Shown: positions 39,253 through 47,550 of the stretch, one piece after another
Layout of the letters: each line of letters starts with the position of its first letter
How positions within the stretch are numbered: the first letter of the stretch is position 1
Origin: Actinomycetales bacterium
GTDB lineage: Bacteria; Actinomycetota; Actinomycetes; Actinomycetales; Actinomycetaceae
Length of the DNA stretch: 49,845 bases
Assembly (NCBI GenBank): GCA_015655375.1
Contig: JAATFD010000006.1
Span: 1-49,845 of the forward strand
Direction of reading: 5' to 3'
Position numbers and translations under genes: made by a program
The notes under the pieces: generated by a model
What the model saw: the letters and a program-made list of their open reading frames with translations, nothing else
The model's database searches: none
What the model was told of the DNA's origin: nothing

Positions 39253-40377
39253 ATGTCAGATTCAATTCGTCACATCACTCTCAGCTCCGTTGTCCTGCCG
39301 TTGAAGACCGAGATCTCCGACGCGAAGGTCTTCACGGGGCGGCAGAAGCCGATGACCGAAGTGTGGTTCCTCTTCGCGGAGATCGAGACCGAGGACGGGC
39401 ACTCCGGCGTTGGTTTCTCCTATTCGAAACGGGCCGGGGGACCGGCGCAGTACGCGCACGCCAAGCAGATCGCGGACAACCTGATCGGAGAGGACCCCTC
39501 GGACATCCAACGTCTGGTCGTCAAACTCGAATGGGCGGGCGCATCCGTCGGGCGTTCCGGCGTTGCCATCCAGGCAATTGCGGCGATCGACGTCGCACTC
39601 TGGGATCTCAAGGCAAAGCGGGCGAATCTCCCGCTGGCCAAACTCATTGGCGCCCATCGCGATTCGGTGCGGACCTACAACACCTCGGGCGGATTCCTCA
39701 ACGCGCCGTTGCAGGAGATCCTCGACAACGCGACGCGGTCGCGCGAGGCCGGGATCGGTGGCATCAAGATCAAGGTCGGCCACCCCGACCACTCTGTTGA
39801 CATGACCCGTCTGACGGCGATGCGCGAACACCTCGGCGATGATTTCCCGCTGATGGTGGACGCGAATCAGCAGTGGGACCGGCCGACCGCGCTGCGGATG
39901 TGCCGAGCGATGGAGCCGTTCAACCTCACGTGGATCGAGGAGCCACTGGACGCCTACGACTTCGAGGGTCATGCGGAGCTGGCACGTGTCATCGACACCC
40001 CCATCGCGACCGGTGAGATGCTCTCCTCGGTCGCCGAGCACCTCCAACTGATCGACCACCACTCGTGCGACATCATCCAGCCCGATGCCCCACGCGTCGG
40101 TGGAATCTCTGAGTTCCTGCGTCTCTCAACGATCGCCGCGCAGGCGGGGCTCGAGCTGGCTCCGCATTTCTCGATGGAGATCCACAGTCACTTGGCGGCG
40201 ACCTATCCCACCGAACCGTGGGTCGAGCACTTCGACTGGCTGGACCCGCTGTTCAACGAACGGATGGCCATCGCCGACGGGCGGATGATCGTCTCCGATC
40301 GGCCGGGACTGGGCATCACGCTGTCCGATCAACTGCGCGCGTGGACTGTCGACTCCGTCGAGTTCGGGCAGCGGTAA
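39253..40377 (+). CDS. L-talarate/galactarate dehydratase (enolase superfamily)
   Basis: 374-residue mandelate-racemase-group enzyme that removes water from galactarate or L-talarate to give 5-keto-4-deoxyglucarate. Active-site residues can be placed: Lys172 and Lys174 in KIKVG, metal ligands Asp203 (MVDANQQW), Glu229 (WIEEPLDAYD) and Glu255 (ATGEML), and His305 in APHFSMEIH. The EEPLDAYD, QPDAPRVGGIS and C-terminal DPLFNER segments are as I recall for Salmonella TalrD/GalrD. The ATG at 39253 has AGGAGG 6 bp upstream. It is the first chemical step of the pathway but the last gene of the operon. Confidence 0.92.
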   Translation: MSDSIRHITLSSVVLPLKTEISDAKVFTGRQKPMTEVWFLFAEIETEDGHSGVGFSYSKRAGGPAQYAHAKQIADNLIGEDPSDIQRLVVKLEWAGASVGRSGVAIQAIAAIDVALWDLKAKRANLPLAKLIGAHRDSVRTYNTSGGFLNAPLQEILDNATRSREAGIGGIKIKVGHPDHSVDMTRLTAMREHLGDDFPLMVDANQQWDRPTALRMCRAMEPFNLTWIEEPLDAYDFEGHAELARVIDTPIATGEMLSSVAEHLQLIDHHSCDIIQPDAPRVGGISEFLRLSTIAAQAGLELAPHFSMEIHSHLAATYPTEPWVEHFDWLDPLFNERMAIADGRMIVSDRPGLGITLSDQLRAWTVDSVEFGQR

Positions 40378-40392
40378 GCGATCGACGTCGCT

Positions 40393-40429
40393 GGTGTGGC
40401 CTGCCCTTCCCGTTTGGACAGGCCACACC
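40393..40429 (+). terminator. Stem-loop after the dehydratase gene
   Basis: GGTGTGGCCTG (40393-40403) pairs with CAGGCCACACC (40419-40429), an 11-bp perfect stem with a 15-nt loop, 15 bp after the dehydratase stop and just before the end of the facing mgtE fragment. There is no T-run, so it may be a weak bidirectional terminator or an mRNA-protecting stem. Confidence 0.6.
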
Positions 40430-40430
40430 C

Positions 40431-40853
40431 TCACAGCACGATCGCCTTGGCCAGCAGGAAGTAGATCATCAGCCCGGTCCCGTCGACGATCGTCGAGATC
40501 CTCGGCGCGGAGACGACGGCCGGATCGACCCCGATGCGCCGCAGGAGCATCGGCAGGAGCGAGGCGATCAGCGAGGACCACACGCAGATGCAGGCCAGCG
40601 TCGCCACGACGGTGACGATGATCGGTCCGCCGACCCCGAGGACTGCCATCGACACGCCAAGCAACGTGCCCGCGCCGAGTTTCTTGACGATGACCCGTCC
40701 GAGGTCGCGCAGTCTGATCCCCTCGACGCCCATCGCGCGGATCAGCGTGGTTGTGATCTGGGTGCGAGGTTGCCGCCGGTTCCGATCGATCATGATGGTG
40801 CTGACGGGACGCTCGGCTCTCTCGGGGGTGAGCATCTCCGCGAGAGCGCGCAC
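40431..40853 (-). pseudogene. mgtE: mgtE remnant (C-terminal membrane part of a magnesium transporter)
   Basis: The reverse-strand frame encodes about 140 residues. The last 110 match the C-terminal helices of MgtE, including TTTLIRAMG, a long hydrophobic helix pair and VDPAVVSAPRISTIVDGTGLMIYF, the conserved last-helix motif. A full MgtE has about 450 residues with an N domain and CBS pair; none of these is encoded upstream. It has no plausible start or ribosome-binding site of its own. It is therefore the 3' remnant of a deleted transporter gene. Confidence 0.75.
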
Positions 40854-41409
40854 CTGCTGGGGTGTCGTGCAGGGTCGGGCCCATCTCAGTGGGTCGAATA
40901 CGGAACGCGCTGGAGCGTGGGCGAGGGCGTGGAAGTCCCGGGAGAGGATGCGACGATGCGGATGGGTGACTCGTCAGCGCGAACGACGACCAAGGACGTC
41001 ATCCCGGGACGGGCGACTACTGGAACCCTCCATCGGGATCACCTCCTCGATTCGATGCCAGGTGTGCCGGTGGCCAGTATGCCCGGCGAGAACGAGCAGG
41101 GCCACCGTGTGAGACTGAGGTCAAGAGGCGGTGTGTGTGGCCCGATTGAGTGTGGTGAGCGGGGACCCGCCGAACTGGATGGGCCCGTCGGCGCTTCCGT
41201 CTGCGAAGGCGATCGGTTCGGTACCCGACCCATCGTCGCCCGTGTCTTGCGACCACGTCAGCCCACACTTGTCGGCGAATCCTCAGCCAGCACACGGGGA
41301 TTCACCCATCAGTGCGGAGTCGGTGATCCTGCCGGTGCTGCATCATCCGGCAGCTCTGCGCTCCAGCACCTCAACGGTGGGACGCGCCTCTTCCGCTCTG
41401 CGGACGGGG
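40854..41409. other. Unassigned region between the mgtE remnant and tRNA-Pro
   Basis: About 555 bp. Open frames on both strands are Arg/Pro/Ser-rich and show no family resemblance. It occupies the place where the missing 5' part of mgtE would be and may be decayed sequence. Confidence 0.35.
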
Positions 41410-41449
41410 AAATCCCCTCCGTCCTGTTTTCACAGATCGGAGGGGATTT
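41410..41449 (-). terminator. Terminator downstream of tRNA-Pro
   Basis: AAATCCCCTCCG (41410-41421) and CGGAGGGGATTT (41438-41449) form a 12-bp perfect stem with a 16-nt loop, 8 bp after the tRNA 3' end on the reverse strand. Confidence 0.75.
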
Positions 41450-41457
41450 CACACGAG

Positions 41458-41531
<74 letters not shown>

Positions 41532-41543
41532 TGTGACCGTTCG

Positions 41544-41572
41544 AGTATACCGATGCGCGATCATCGCGCCAA
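41544..41572 (-). promoter_or_regulatory. Promoter of tRNA-Pro
   Basis: On the reverse strand TTGGCG (41572-41567) and TATACT (41549-41544) are 17 bp apart; the tRNA begins 12 bp after the -10. Confidence 0.75.
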
Positions 41573-41679
41573 AACCTCGTCGCGGTCCCGGCCTGCCGGA
41601 TCGGTCACATCCGGATCGATCACACCGCGACGGACCCGCGCGCCCCTGCTCACTCGCCCCGGCCCGGCAGCCTCCGCCG

Positions 41680-42852
41680 TCACATCCAGGTCGGCACCAG
41701 TCGGATCACAGAGACCTCGGGTCGCGTCGCGATCCGCACAGGCGCAAAGGGCGAGGTCCCCAACCCGGCCGAGACGTTGAGGGGCGTGTTGATGTGCGCA
41801 TGCCAGGTGTGCAGTCCCTTGGCGTAGGCGCGCGGCAGATCGCAGTTCGTCACGAGCGCACCGAACCACGGTAGGCCGATCTGACCACCGTGGGTGTGGC
41901 CCGCGACCATGAGGTCGGGGGCTGTCCTCGCGAAAGCATCGAGGACGCGGACATAAGGCGCGTGAGCGACCGCCAGACGCACGGCCGCCGGATCCTGCCA
42001 GGAGTCCTCCGGGACCGGCATGCGATCGCGGTCCATGTGGGGGTCGTCGACGCCGATGAGGCTGACGATCTGCTGGGCGCCGGAGCCGCCTCCGATCCTT
42101 GCGCTGCTGTTCTTCCCGCCGCTGCCCGGCACACTGAGTGTCGCCGCTCGATTCGACAGGTCCTCCCACCCTGCGTCGGTGAAAAGCGAGACCATCTCCC
42201 GCCAGGGGAGGTCGGGGTCCTGCTGGATCTCGCCGCCTCCTCCGAAGGAGGGTGTGCCGAACTCGTCCTCGAGGAGGTCGAGCCCACGTAGACCGGACGA
42301 GGAGATGCGAGGGTCGCGCCGGAGGTAGTGGCCCCAGTTGCGGTGCTGGGGGGAGTAGTAGTCGTTCGAGCCGAGGACGAAGGCACCCGGCAGGTCGAGG
42401 AAGGGCTCGTAGGCCGCACGCACGAGGTCGAGGCCGTCAGTGGATCCGAAGTTGTCGCCGGTCGAGAGCACGAGATCAACAGGCTCGGTCCGGGCGACAC
42501 GGGACAGGAAGTCGATGAGGAATTCCTGTCCCGGGTACAGATGGAGGTCGCTGATCTGAAGGATCCGCAGCTCGTGGGTGTTGCGCGAAGCCGGCACGGG
42601 GACGTCGACGTGGCGGACGACGGGGAGACGCCGCTCGACCTGCCCCCAAGTGATAGCAGCCCCTCCGGCGGAGGCCAACCCGGCGACGGCGAGGCCGAAC
42701 GCGCGTGCCCGGGCGATCAGACCACGTGGGGCGAGCGAGGGCCGGTCGGCCAAGTCGTCGAGATTCGGAGGGAGCAGGCCCCGGAGCGCAGGGTCAACGG
42801 CAGGCGCGGGCACGACGGCACCGGAATTCGGGTCAGTGGTCCGATCCGTCAC
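41680..42852 (-). CDS. Membrane-anchored metallophosphoesterase (YkuE-like, Rv3683 type)
   Basis: 390 residues. One hydrophobic helix (about 52-69) precedes a calcineurin-like phosphoesterase domain with its metal-binding motifs in order: DLHLYPG, STGDNFGS, GSNDYYSP (in the place of GNHE), AHAPYV and AGHTHGGQIG. A Gly/Ser-rich insertion (about 203-260) interrupts the domain. The substrate is not known. It overlaps the class A PBP gene by 4 bp, the pairing also found for ponA2 and Rv3683 in M. tuberculosis, which suggests a link to wall synthesis. Confidence 0.9.
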   Translation of the reverse strand: MTDRTTDPNSGAVVPAPAVDPALRGLLPPNLDDLADRPSLAPRGLIARARAFGLAVAGLASAGGAAITWGQVERRLPVVRHVDVPVPASRNTHELRILQISDLHLYPGQEFLIDFLSRVARTEPVDLVLSTGDNFGSTDGLDLVRAAYEPFLDLPGAFVLGSNDYYSPQHRNWGHYLRRDPRISSSGLRGLDLLEDEFGTPSFGGGGEIQQDPDLPWREMVSLFTDAGWEDLSNRAATLSVPGSGGKNSSARIGGGSGAQQIVSLIGVDDPHMDRDRMPVPEDSWQDPAAVRLAVAHAPYVRVLDAFARTAPDLMVAGHTHGGQIGLPWFGALVTNCDLPRAYAKGLHTWHAHINTPLNVSAGLGTSPFAPVRIATRPEVSVIRLVPTWM

Positions 42853-45131
42853 TGGCCCCCCTGGTCATCCTGGTTCGTCTGCGAGTCGCCGGAGTCGTCG
42901 CCCGAGTCGCCGTTCTGAGAATCTGTCGAATCCGAGGAATCGGACTTGTCGTTCTTCTGGGTCGAACTTGTGGTTGACGACGGGCTCGGAGTGGCCTTCT
43001 GCTCGACACCGATCGACGCGGTCTGCAGCGCCGAGGTATCGGTGCCTTCGACTGCTTTCTGCATGTAAGGACCCCAGAGGTAGGAGGCGACGGTCGAGCC
43101 GTAGGGGATGGCGACGGTGGTCCCGCCGATGCGAACGTTTCCGACGCCCTTGGAGGATTCAGCGGCGTAACCCATCCAGGCCGCGGTCGCCAGGTTCGAC
43201 GTGTAGCCGACGGTCCACGTGTTGGCGTTGTCGTTCGTCGTTCCGGTCTTTGCTGCCCACTGGACGTCCGTGCCGAGGTCCATGTTCTGGTATCCGGATC
43301 CGCTGGTGTAGTACTTCTGGTTCGCCGTCATCAACAGGGTCGAGACCTGACGGGCAACCGTCGTGTCGAGCCGCTGCGTGCAGGAGGAGGAAGGTTGATA
43401 TTCCTTCTTCGTGTTCCCATCACTGTCGACGACGGAAGTGAGAGCATTTGGAGAACATTGCCAGCCGTCGTTTGCCAGGGTCGCGGCGACGCTGGCCATC
43501 GTCAGTGGTGAGGTCGAGGTCGAACCAATGACGTTCGACGGAATCGCTTGGGGGACAACATGAGTCTGGGTGCCGTCCTCGTCCGTGCTGATGTCATAGA
43601 TCCCGAAGTCATAGGCCGTCTGGAAAATGTTGCAGAAGTCGAGTTTCGAGGACATGTTGACGAAGGCTTGGTTGACTGACAACCCGGTCGCCTTGACGAC
43701 GTTCATCGATCCGCTCTTGCTGCTCTCGTCGATGTCCTCGACCTTGTACGGATTGGGCGTGTAAGCGACTGTCTGTCCGTTCGAACAATGGAATTCACTC
43801 TGTGAGTAATAGCGGTTGTTTCGGCCGACACTTTCATATGCGGTGTGGCCTTCCTTGAACCATTCCATCATCGTGAAGAGCTTGAAGGTCGATCCGACCT
43901 GATAGGTGCCGGTCGAAAAATTGCTCATGGTCTCACCAGCGGCATCGCCCGAGGCAAACGTCGTGTTCTGGGCCATTGCGCGGATGTTTCCGGTCGAGGG
44001 CTCGATCGAGGTGATGACGCCGTTCGGCCCACTGGTGTCCGCGAGGGCGCTCGTCACGGTCTCGTAGGCGGCATTCTGCTTGGACGGCTGGATCGTCGTC
44101 TTGATCTCGAGGCCCCCGGTGTCGAGGAGCTTCTGACGGTCCGCCACTGTCTCCCCGAAGTCGGAATCGTTGAGGAACTGCTGTTTGGCATATTCGCAGA
44201 AATAGCCGGTTCCCTTGTCCGAGCTGTCAGCCGTGCCGTCGGTGCATCCGTTGGTGGTGTAGTGGACGTCGAGCATGTCCCGGACATTGATGGCGACGCC
44301 GGCGTCGTACTGGTCCTGGGAGATGTAGCCCTGATCGAGCATCTGTTCGAGCACGATGTCCCGGCGCTCCTGAGCCTTGTCCGGGTTCGTGATCGGGTCG
44401 TACTGGACGGGAGACTGGACCAGACCCGCGAGCAGGGCGGCCTGGTTGTAATCGAGTTCACTGGCGGACTTGTTGAAATAGAGCTTCGCCGAGGCCTCGA
44501 CTCCGTAGACATTGGGGCCGAAGGGAGCGACATTGAGATACCCGGTGAGGATCTCGTCCTTGGACATCTGCGTCTCAAGTGTGAGGGCGTACTTCATCTC
44601 CCGCAGCTTGCGCTCGGCGGTCTGGGTCGTCGCCTCGTTGACCAGATCGGCGTCGTCGGTGACATAGCCCTTGTCTGTCAGCATGTTACGCACATATTGC
44701 TGGGTGATCGTCGAGGCCCCCTGGGTGTCATCTCCGCCGAGGTTGTTGGCCAGAGCCCGCGCGATGCCCTCGGGGTCGACCCCATGGTGGGTGTAGAAGC
44801 GTTTGTCCTCGATCGCGACGATCGCGTTCTTCATGTCGGTGCTGATCTTGTCCGAGCTGACGACGGTCCGCTCGCGAGAGTAGAAGACGGCAATCGTGTT
44901 GTTGTCGGCGTCGAGCATCTTCGATTCGTTGGCGGGCTCGATCAGCTGAAGGTCGGCGGGCATGTCCTCGAAGACGGAGGGAACGGCTTTGGCGACGACT
45001 CCGGCGGTCCCGGCGGCGGGAACAAGGAGACCCGCGGCGAGTACCCCGGTCAACACTGACAGGCACAGGAAGGCTGCCAGGAGGACGACCAGCTGCACGG
45101 GAGTCACGGAGCGCGTGCGTGGAGACGACAT
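42849..45131 (-). CDS. ponA: Class A penicillin-binding protein (PonA2-like)
   Basis: 760-residue bifunctional peptidoglycan polymerase. One membrane helix (about 12-45) is followed by a GT51 glycosyltransferase domain (about 70-250) with AIEDKRFYTHHGVD and STITQQYVRN. The transpeptidase domain (about 350-680) has STFK, SVN in TGLSVNQAF, and KTGT. The final 60 residues are Ser, Asp and Gln-rich and extracytoplasmic. Unlike Mtb PonA2 there is no PASTA domain. It diverges from whiB and its gene leads into the metallophosphoesterase gene, as in the Mtb whiB4-ponA2 locus. Confidence 0.95.
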   Translation of the reverse strand: MSSPRTRSVTPVQLVVLLAAFLCLSVLTGVLAAGLLVPAAGTAGVVAKAVPSVFEDMPADLQLIEPANESKMLDADNNTIAVFYSRERTVVSSDKISTDMKNAIVAIEDKRFYTHHGVDPEGIARALANNLGGDDTQGASTITQQYVRNMLTDKGYVTDDADLVNEATTQTAERKLREMKYALTLETQMSKDEILTGYLNVAPFGPNVYGVEASAKLYFNKSASELDYNQAALLAGLVQSPVQYDPITNPDKAQERRDIVLEQMLDQGYISQDQYDAGVAINVRDMLDVHYTTNGCTDGTADSSDKGTGYFCEYAKQQFLNDSDFGETVADRQKLLDTGGLEIKTTIQPSKQNAAYETVTSALADTSGPNGVITSIEPSTGNIRAMAQNTTFASGDAAGETMSNFSTGTYQVGSTFKLFTMMEWFKEGHTAYESVGRNNRYYSQSEFHCSNGQTVAYTPNPYKVEDIDESSKSGSMNVVKATGLSVNQAFVNMSSKLDFCNIFQTAYDFGIYDISTDEDGTQTHVVPQAIPSNVIGSTSTSPLTMASVAATLANDGWQCSPNALTSVVDSDGNTKKEYQPSSSCTQRLDTTVARQVSTLLMTANQKYYTSGSGYQNMDLGTDVQWAAKTGTTNDNANTWTVGYTSNLATAAWMGYAAESSKGVGNVRIGGTTVAIPYGSTVASYLWGPYMQKAVEGTDTSALQTASIGVEQKATPSPSSTTSSTQKNDKSDSSDSTDSQNGDSGDDSGDSQTNQDDQGGQ

Positions 45132-45259
45132 GCGTCAAGGATACGTGGCCGCACTGAGTGTGATGCTGGGAGTCTTCTGGAATGTGCGATCGTGAAGTGT
45201 CAACTTCCGCTCTTGCCATGTCGCAGGGCGTTGCGGGCGGTTTGGAGTTCATCGGATCC

Positions 45260-45275
45260 TGTGTGTATGGTCACA
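45260..45275. promoter_or_regulatory. Candidate Crp/GlxR operator upstream of whiB
   Basis: TGTGTGTATGGTCACA fits TGTG-N8-CACA and matches 9 of 10 defined bases of the TGTGA-N6-TCACA consensus known for corynebacterial GlxR and mycobacterial Crp. It lies 41 bp before the whiB ATG, and a Crp-family gene lies 0.6 kb away. Confidence 0.6.
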
Positions 45276-45316
45276 GCAAGTGATGGTCACTGGCGACCGG
45301 ATACGGAGTTGAGAAC

Positions 45317-45652
45317 ATGAGCGGTGTCGATGAAGACCAGAGTTGGGCAGCTCGTGCTCTGTGTGCATCTGACGAGCCCGACGCCTTGTTCGTCCAGGGA
45401 GCTTCGCAGCGGCAGGTGCGCATGCGCTGCATGGCCTGTGAGGTGCGGATCGAGTGTTTGGCCGACGCCCTCCAATCGAAGGCGAGTTTCGGCGTGTGGG
45501 GCGGGTTGACGGAGCGCGAGCGGCGGGCAATACTGCGTCGCTACCCGGATGTGGAGGATTGGAAGGACTGGCTCGATGGGTCCGGAGAAGCGTTGGCCCT
45601 GGAGCTTCGCACTCCGCGTGTGCCGCGCGTCCTTGCCCATGTGAGGGACTGA
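45317..45652 (+). CDS. WhiB-family iron-sulfur regulator (WhiB4-like by position)
   Basis: 111 residues. Four Cys that bind the [4Fe-4S] cluster are at 16, 38, 41 and 47 (C-x21-C-x2-C-x5-C), followed by GVWGGLTERERR, the turn that contacts sigma factor, and a basic segment. Wbl proteins sense redox state or nitric oxide and act on promoters with SigA. In M. tuberculosis the Wbl divergent from ponA2 is WhiB4; the same neighbourhood here supports orthology, but the C-terminal part is too short to prove it. A GGAG ribosome-binding site precedes the ATG; a candidate Crp site lies upstream. Confidence 0.92.
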   Translation: MSGVDEDQSWAARALCASDEPDALFVQGASQRQVRMRCMACEVRIECLADALQSKASFGVWGGLTERERRAILRRYPDVEDWKDWLDGSGEALALELRTPRVPRVLAHVRD

Positions 45653-45691
45653 ACCGGCCGGATCGGCCTCGTCGGGGTTTCCGTGCGCCAC

Positions 45692-45697
45692 TAGAAT
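45692..45697 (+). promoter_or_regulatory. -10 box of a probable leaderless DUF4177 transcript
   Basis: TAGAAT ends exactly 6 bp before the ATG at 45704, and no ribosome-binding site fits in between. Confidence 0.55.
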
Positions 45698-45703
45698 GTC
45701 CTC

Positions 45704-45862
45704 ATGACGAAGTGGGAGTATGCGACGATTCCGCTGTTGACCCATGCCACCAAGGCGATTCTCGATCAGTGGGGCCAGGACGGGTGGGAGCTTGTCCAGG
45801 TCATCCCGGGACCCACGGGATCTGAGAACCTGGTGGCTTACCTCAAACGGCCGATCGGCTGA
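45704..45862 (+). CDS. Small DUF4177-family protein
   Basis: 52 residues, beginning MTKWEYATIPLLTHATKAI. The pattern (W-E-Y at the start, a helix, then QWGQDGWELVQV and a final Ala-Tyr-Leu-Lys strand) is that of DUF4177, a single small alpha/beta domain. Function is unknown. Genes of this kind commonly lie between whiB and crp/nth in actinobacteria. Its promoter points to leaderless translation. Confidence 0.82.
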   Translation: MTKWEYATIPLLTHATKAILDQWGQDGWELVQVIPGPTGSENLVAYLKRPIG

Positions 45863-45880
45863 GGCCGACTGCCTGACGTC

Positions 45881-45924
45881 AAAGAAGCGGGGCCGGTGCG
45901 ATCCATCAGGATCGCACCGGCCCC
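45881..45924 (-). terminator. Strong terminator between DUF4177 and crp
   Basis: A perfect 16-bp stem (arms 45889-45904 and 45909-45924) with tetraloop ATCA lies between two convergent genes. On the reverse strand it is followed by CTTCTTT, so it serves crp best. It may also stop transcription from the other side, where no T-run follows. Confidence 0.85.
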
Positions 45925-45961
45925 GTCCTCGTCGGGTCCGTGTCGCTCAGCGTTCACGTGC

Positions 45962-46645
45962 TCAGCGCGCGCGTCGGGCCAGACGGTCGACGTCGAGCAG
46001 TGTGACTGCGCGACCCTCCAAGCGGATCCATCCGCGGGAGACGAAGTCCGCCAGCGACTTGTTGACGGTCTCCCGCGAGGCGCCGACTAGTTGGGCGAGC
46101 TCCTCCTGCGTGAGATCGTGAGGGACATGGACGCCCTCATCGGTCGGGGTGCCGAAGCGGTCGGCCAGGTCGAGCAGTGCCTTCGCCACGCGGCCGGGGA
46201 CATCGGAGAAGACCAGATCCGACATGGACTCGTTCGTGCGACGCAGACGCTGGGCGAGGGCGCGCAACATGTGTTTCGCCAGCGTCGGGTTCTGGTCGAG
46301 GATCTCCATGAGGTCCGTGTGGTCGAGGTAGAGCAGGGTCGCCGGGGAGACCGCGGTGGCCGTCGTGGAGCGGGCGCCGGGATCGAAGAGGGTCAGCTCA
46401 CCGATGATCTCGCCCGGGCCGAGGACGGCGATCAGGGATTCGCGACCATCATTGGAGGTGTGCCCCAGTTTCACCTTGCCCTCGGTCACGATGAAGAGGC
46501 GGTCGCCGAGCTCGCCCTCGTCGAAGAGTGTCTCGCCCCGACGCAGGGAAGTGCGGCCCATCTTGGCCTGAAGTGAGGCCTGCTGCGCTTCGTCAAGACC
46601 CTCAAAGAGGGGGACTTGACCAATCACGTTGCCGTCAACGAACAT
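45962..46645 (-). CDS. crp: Crp/Fnr-family cAMP-responsive regulator (Crp/GlxR)
   Basis: 227 residues. The cyclic-nucleotide-binding domain (about 10-125) contains GELTLFDPGARSTTATA, with the Glu and Arg that hold cAMP ribose and phosphate. The long dimer helix follows, then a winged helix-turn-helix (about 175-205) reading LTQEELAQLVGASRETVNK. This is the GlxR/Crp type global regulator of actinobacteria, and its place beside nth matches Rv3676 in M. tuberculosis. GGTGA precedes the ATG. Its likely operator lies upstream of whiB. Confidence 0.95.
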   Translation of the reverse strand: MFVDGNVIGQVPLFEGLDEAQQASLQAKMGRTSLRRGETLFDEGELGDRLFIVTEGKVKLGHTSNDGRESLIAVLGPGEIIGELTLFDPGARSTTATAVSPATLLYLDHTDLMEILDQNPTLAKHMLRALAQRLRRTNESMSDLVFSDVPGRVAKALLDLADRFGTPTDEGVHVPHDLTQEELAQLVGASRETVNKSLADFVSRGWIRLEGRAVTLLDVDRLARRAR

Positions 46646-46758
46646 GTCTCACCAAACTCCGTTCCTGTCGTCGGGCCCCTCCCAAGGTGGTGGTCGGCCC
46701 AGTTCTCATGCCCATTGTGGCGCAGATGTGACCACTACCACCGGACATTGACGGGAGT

Positions 46759-47436
46759 GTGGCCGTGTCGAACAGTGCTTATTATGCCTCAGTGCATTGC
46801 TCACCTGCGCAGTCGAGGGCCCACGAGGTCGTGCGGCGATTGCGCGCCGAGTATCCGGACGCCCGTACCAGCCTCGACCATTCGAGTGCTTTCGAGCTCT
46901 TGGTGGCCACGGTTCTGTCTGCGCAGACCACCGATGCTCGCGTCAACACCGTCACCCCGGAGTTGTTTTGCCGCTGGCCGGATCCGGTGTCGCTCGCTGC
47001 GGCGGACTTCGCCCGGGTCGAGGCCACCATCCGCCCGCTCGGCTTCCAACGGCGCCGCGCCGGCCAGGTGATCGCGCTGTCACAGGCGCTGGTCAACGGC
47101 TTCGACGGGAAGGTTCCGTCCGATGCTGCCGTGCTCGAATCCCTTCCTGGGGTCGGGCGCAAGACGGCCAACGTCGTGCGGGGAGATTGGTTCGGCGCTC
47201 GCGCACTGACGGTGGACACCCACGTCGGACGGTTGGCTCGACGACTCGGATGGACGGAGTCGTCCTCGCCGGCCGTCGTCGAGCGAGATGTCTGTGCGCT
47301 GCTCCCCGACGCGGAGTGGACGCAGATGTCCCACGACCTGATCTGGCATGGACGCGCGGTGTGCCACTCGCGCCATCCCGAGTGCGAAGAATGTGCCATC
47401 GCGGACCTGTGCCCGAGCGCGGGCTTGGTCGACTGA
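46759..47436 (+). CDS. nth: Endonuclease III (DNA glycosylase/AP lyase)
   Basis: 225 residues. It removes oxidised pyrimidines and nicks abasic sites in base-excision repair. The helix-hairpin-helix LPGVGRKTANVV holds catalytic Lys135; Asp153 is in TVDTHVGR. Four Cys at 202, 209, 212 and 218 (C-x6-C-x2-C-x5-C) bind the [4Fe-4S] cluster. The start is GTG at 46759 with GGGAG immediately before it; a later start is possible since residues 1-18 are not conserved. It diverges from crp, as Rv3674c and Rv3676 lie together in Mtb. Confidence 0.95.
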   Translation: MAVSNSAYYASVHCSPAQSRAHEVVRRLRAEYPDARTSLDHSSAFELLVATVLSAQTTDARVNTVTPELFCRWPDPVSLAAADFARVEATIRPLGFQRRRAGQVIALSQALVNGFDGKVPSDAAVLESLPGVGRKTANVVRGDWFGARALTVDTHVGRLARRLGWTESSSPAVVERDVCALLPDAEWTQMSHDLIWHGRAVCHSRHPECEECAIADLCPSAGLVD

Positions 47437-47550
47437 TCGGGGTGGATTGGACGCCTTCGTCGTGGACCCGGGAGGGGTCGAGTCCCACGCCGCAGTCGTC
47501 CCTCGGGCCGGGGCACGCTTGTCACCAGCGTCTGGGTTCGCTGCCCGTCC

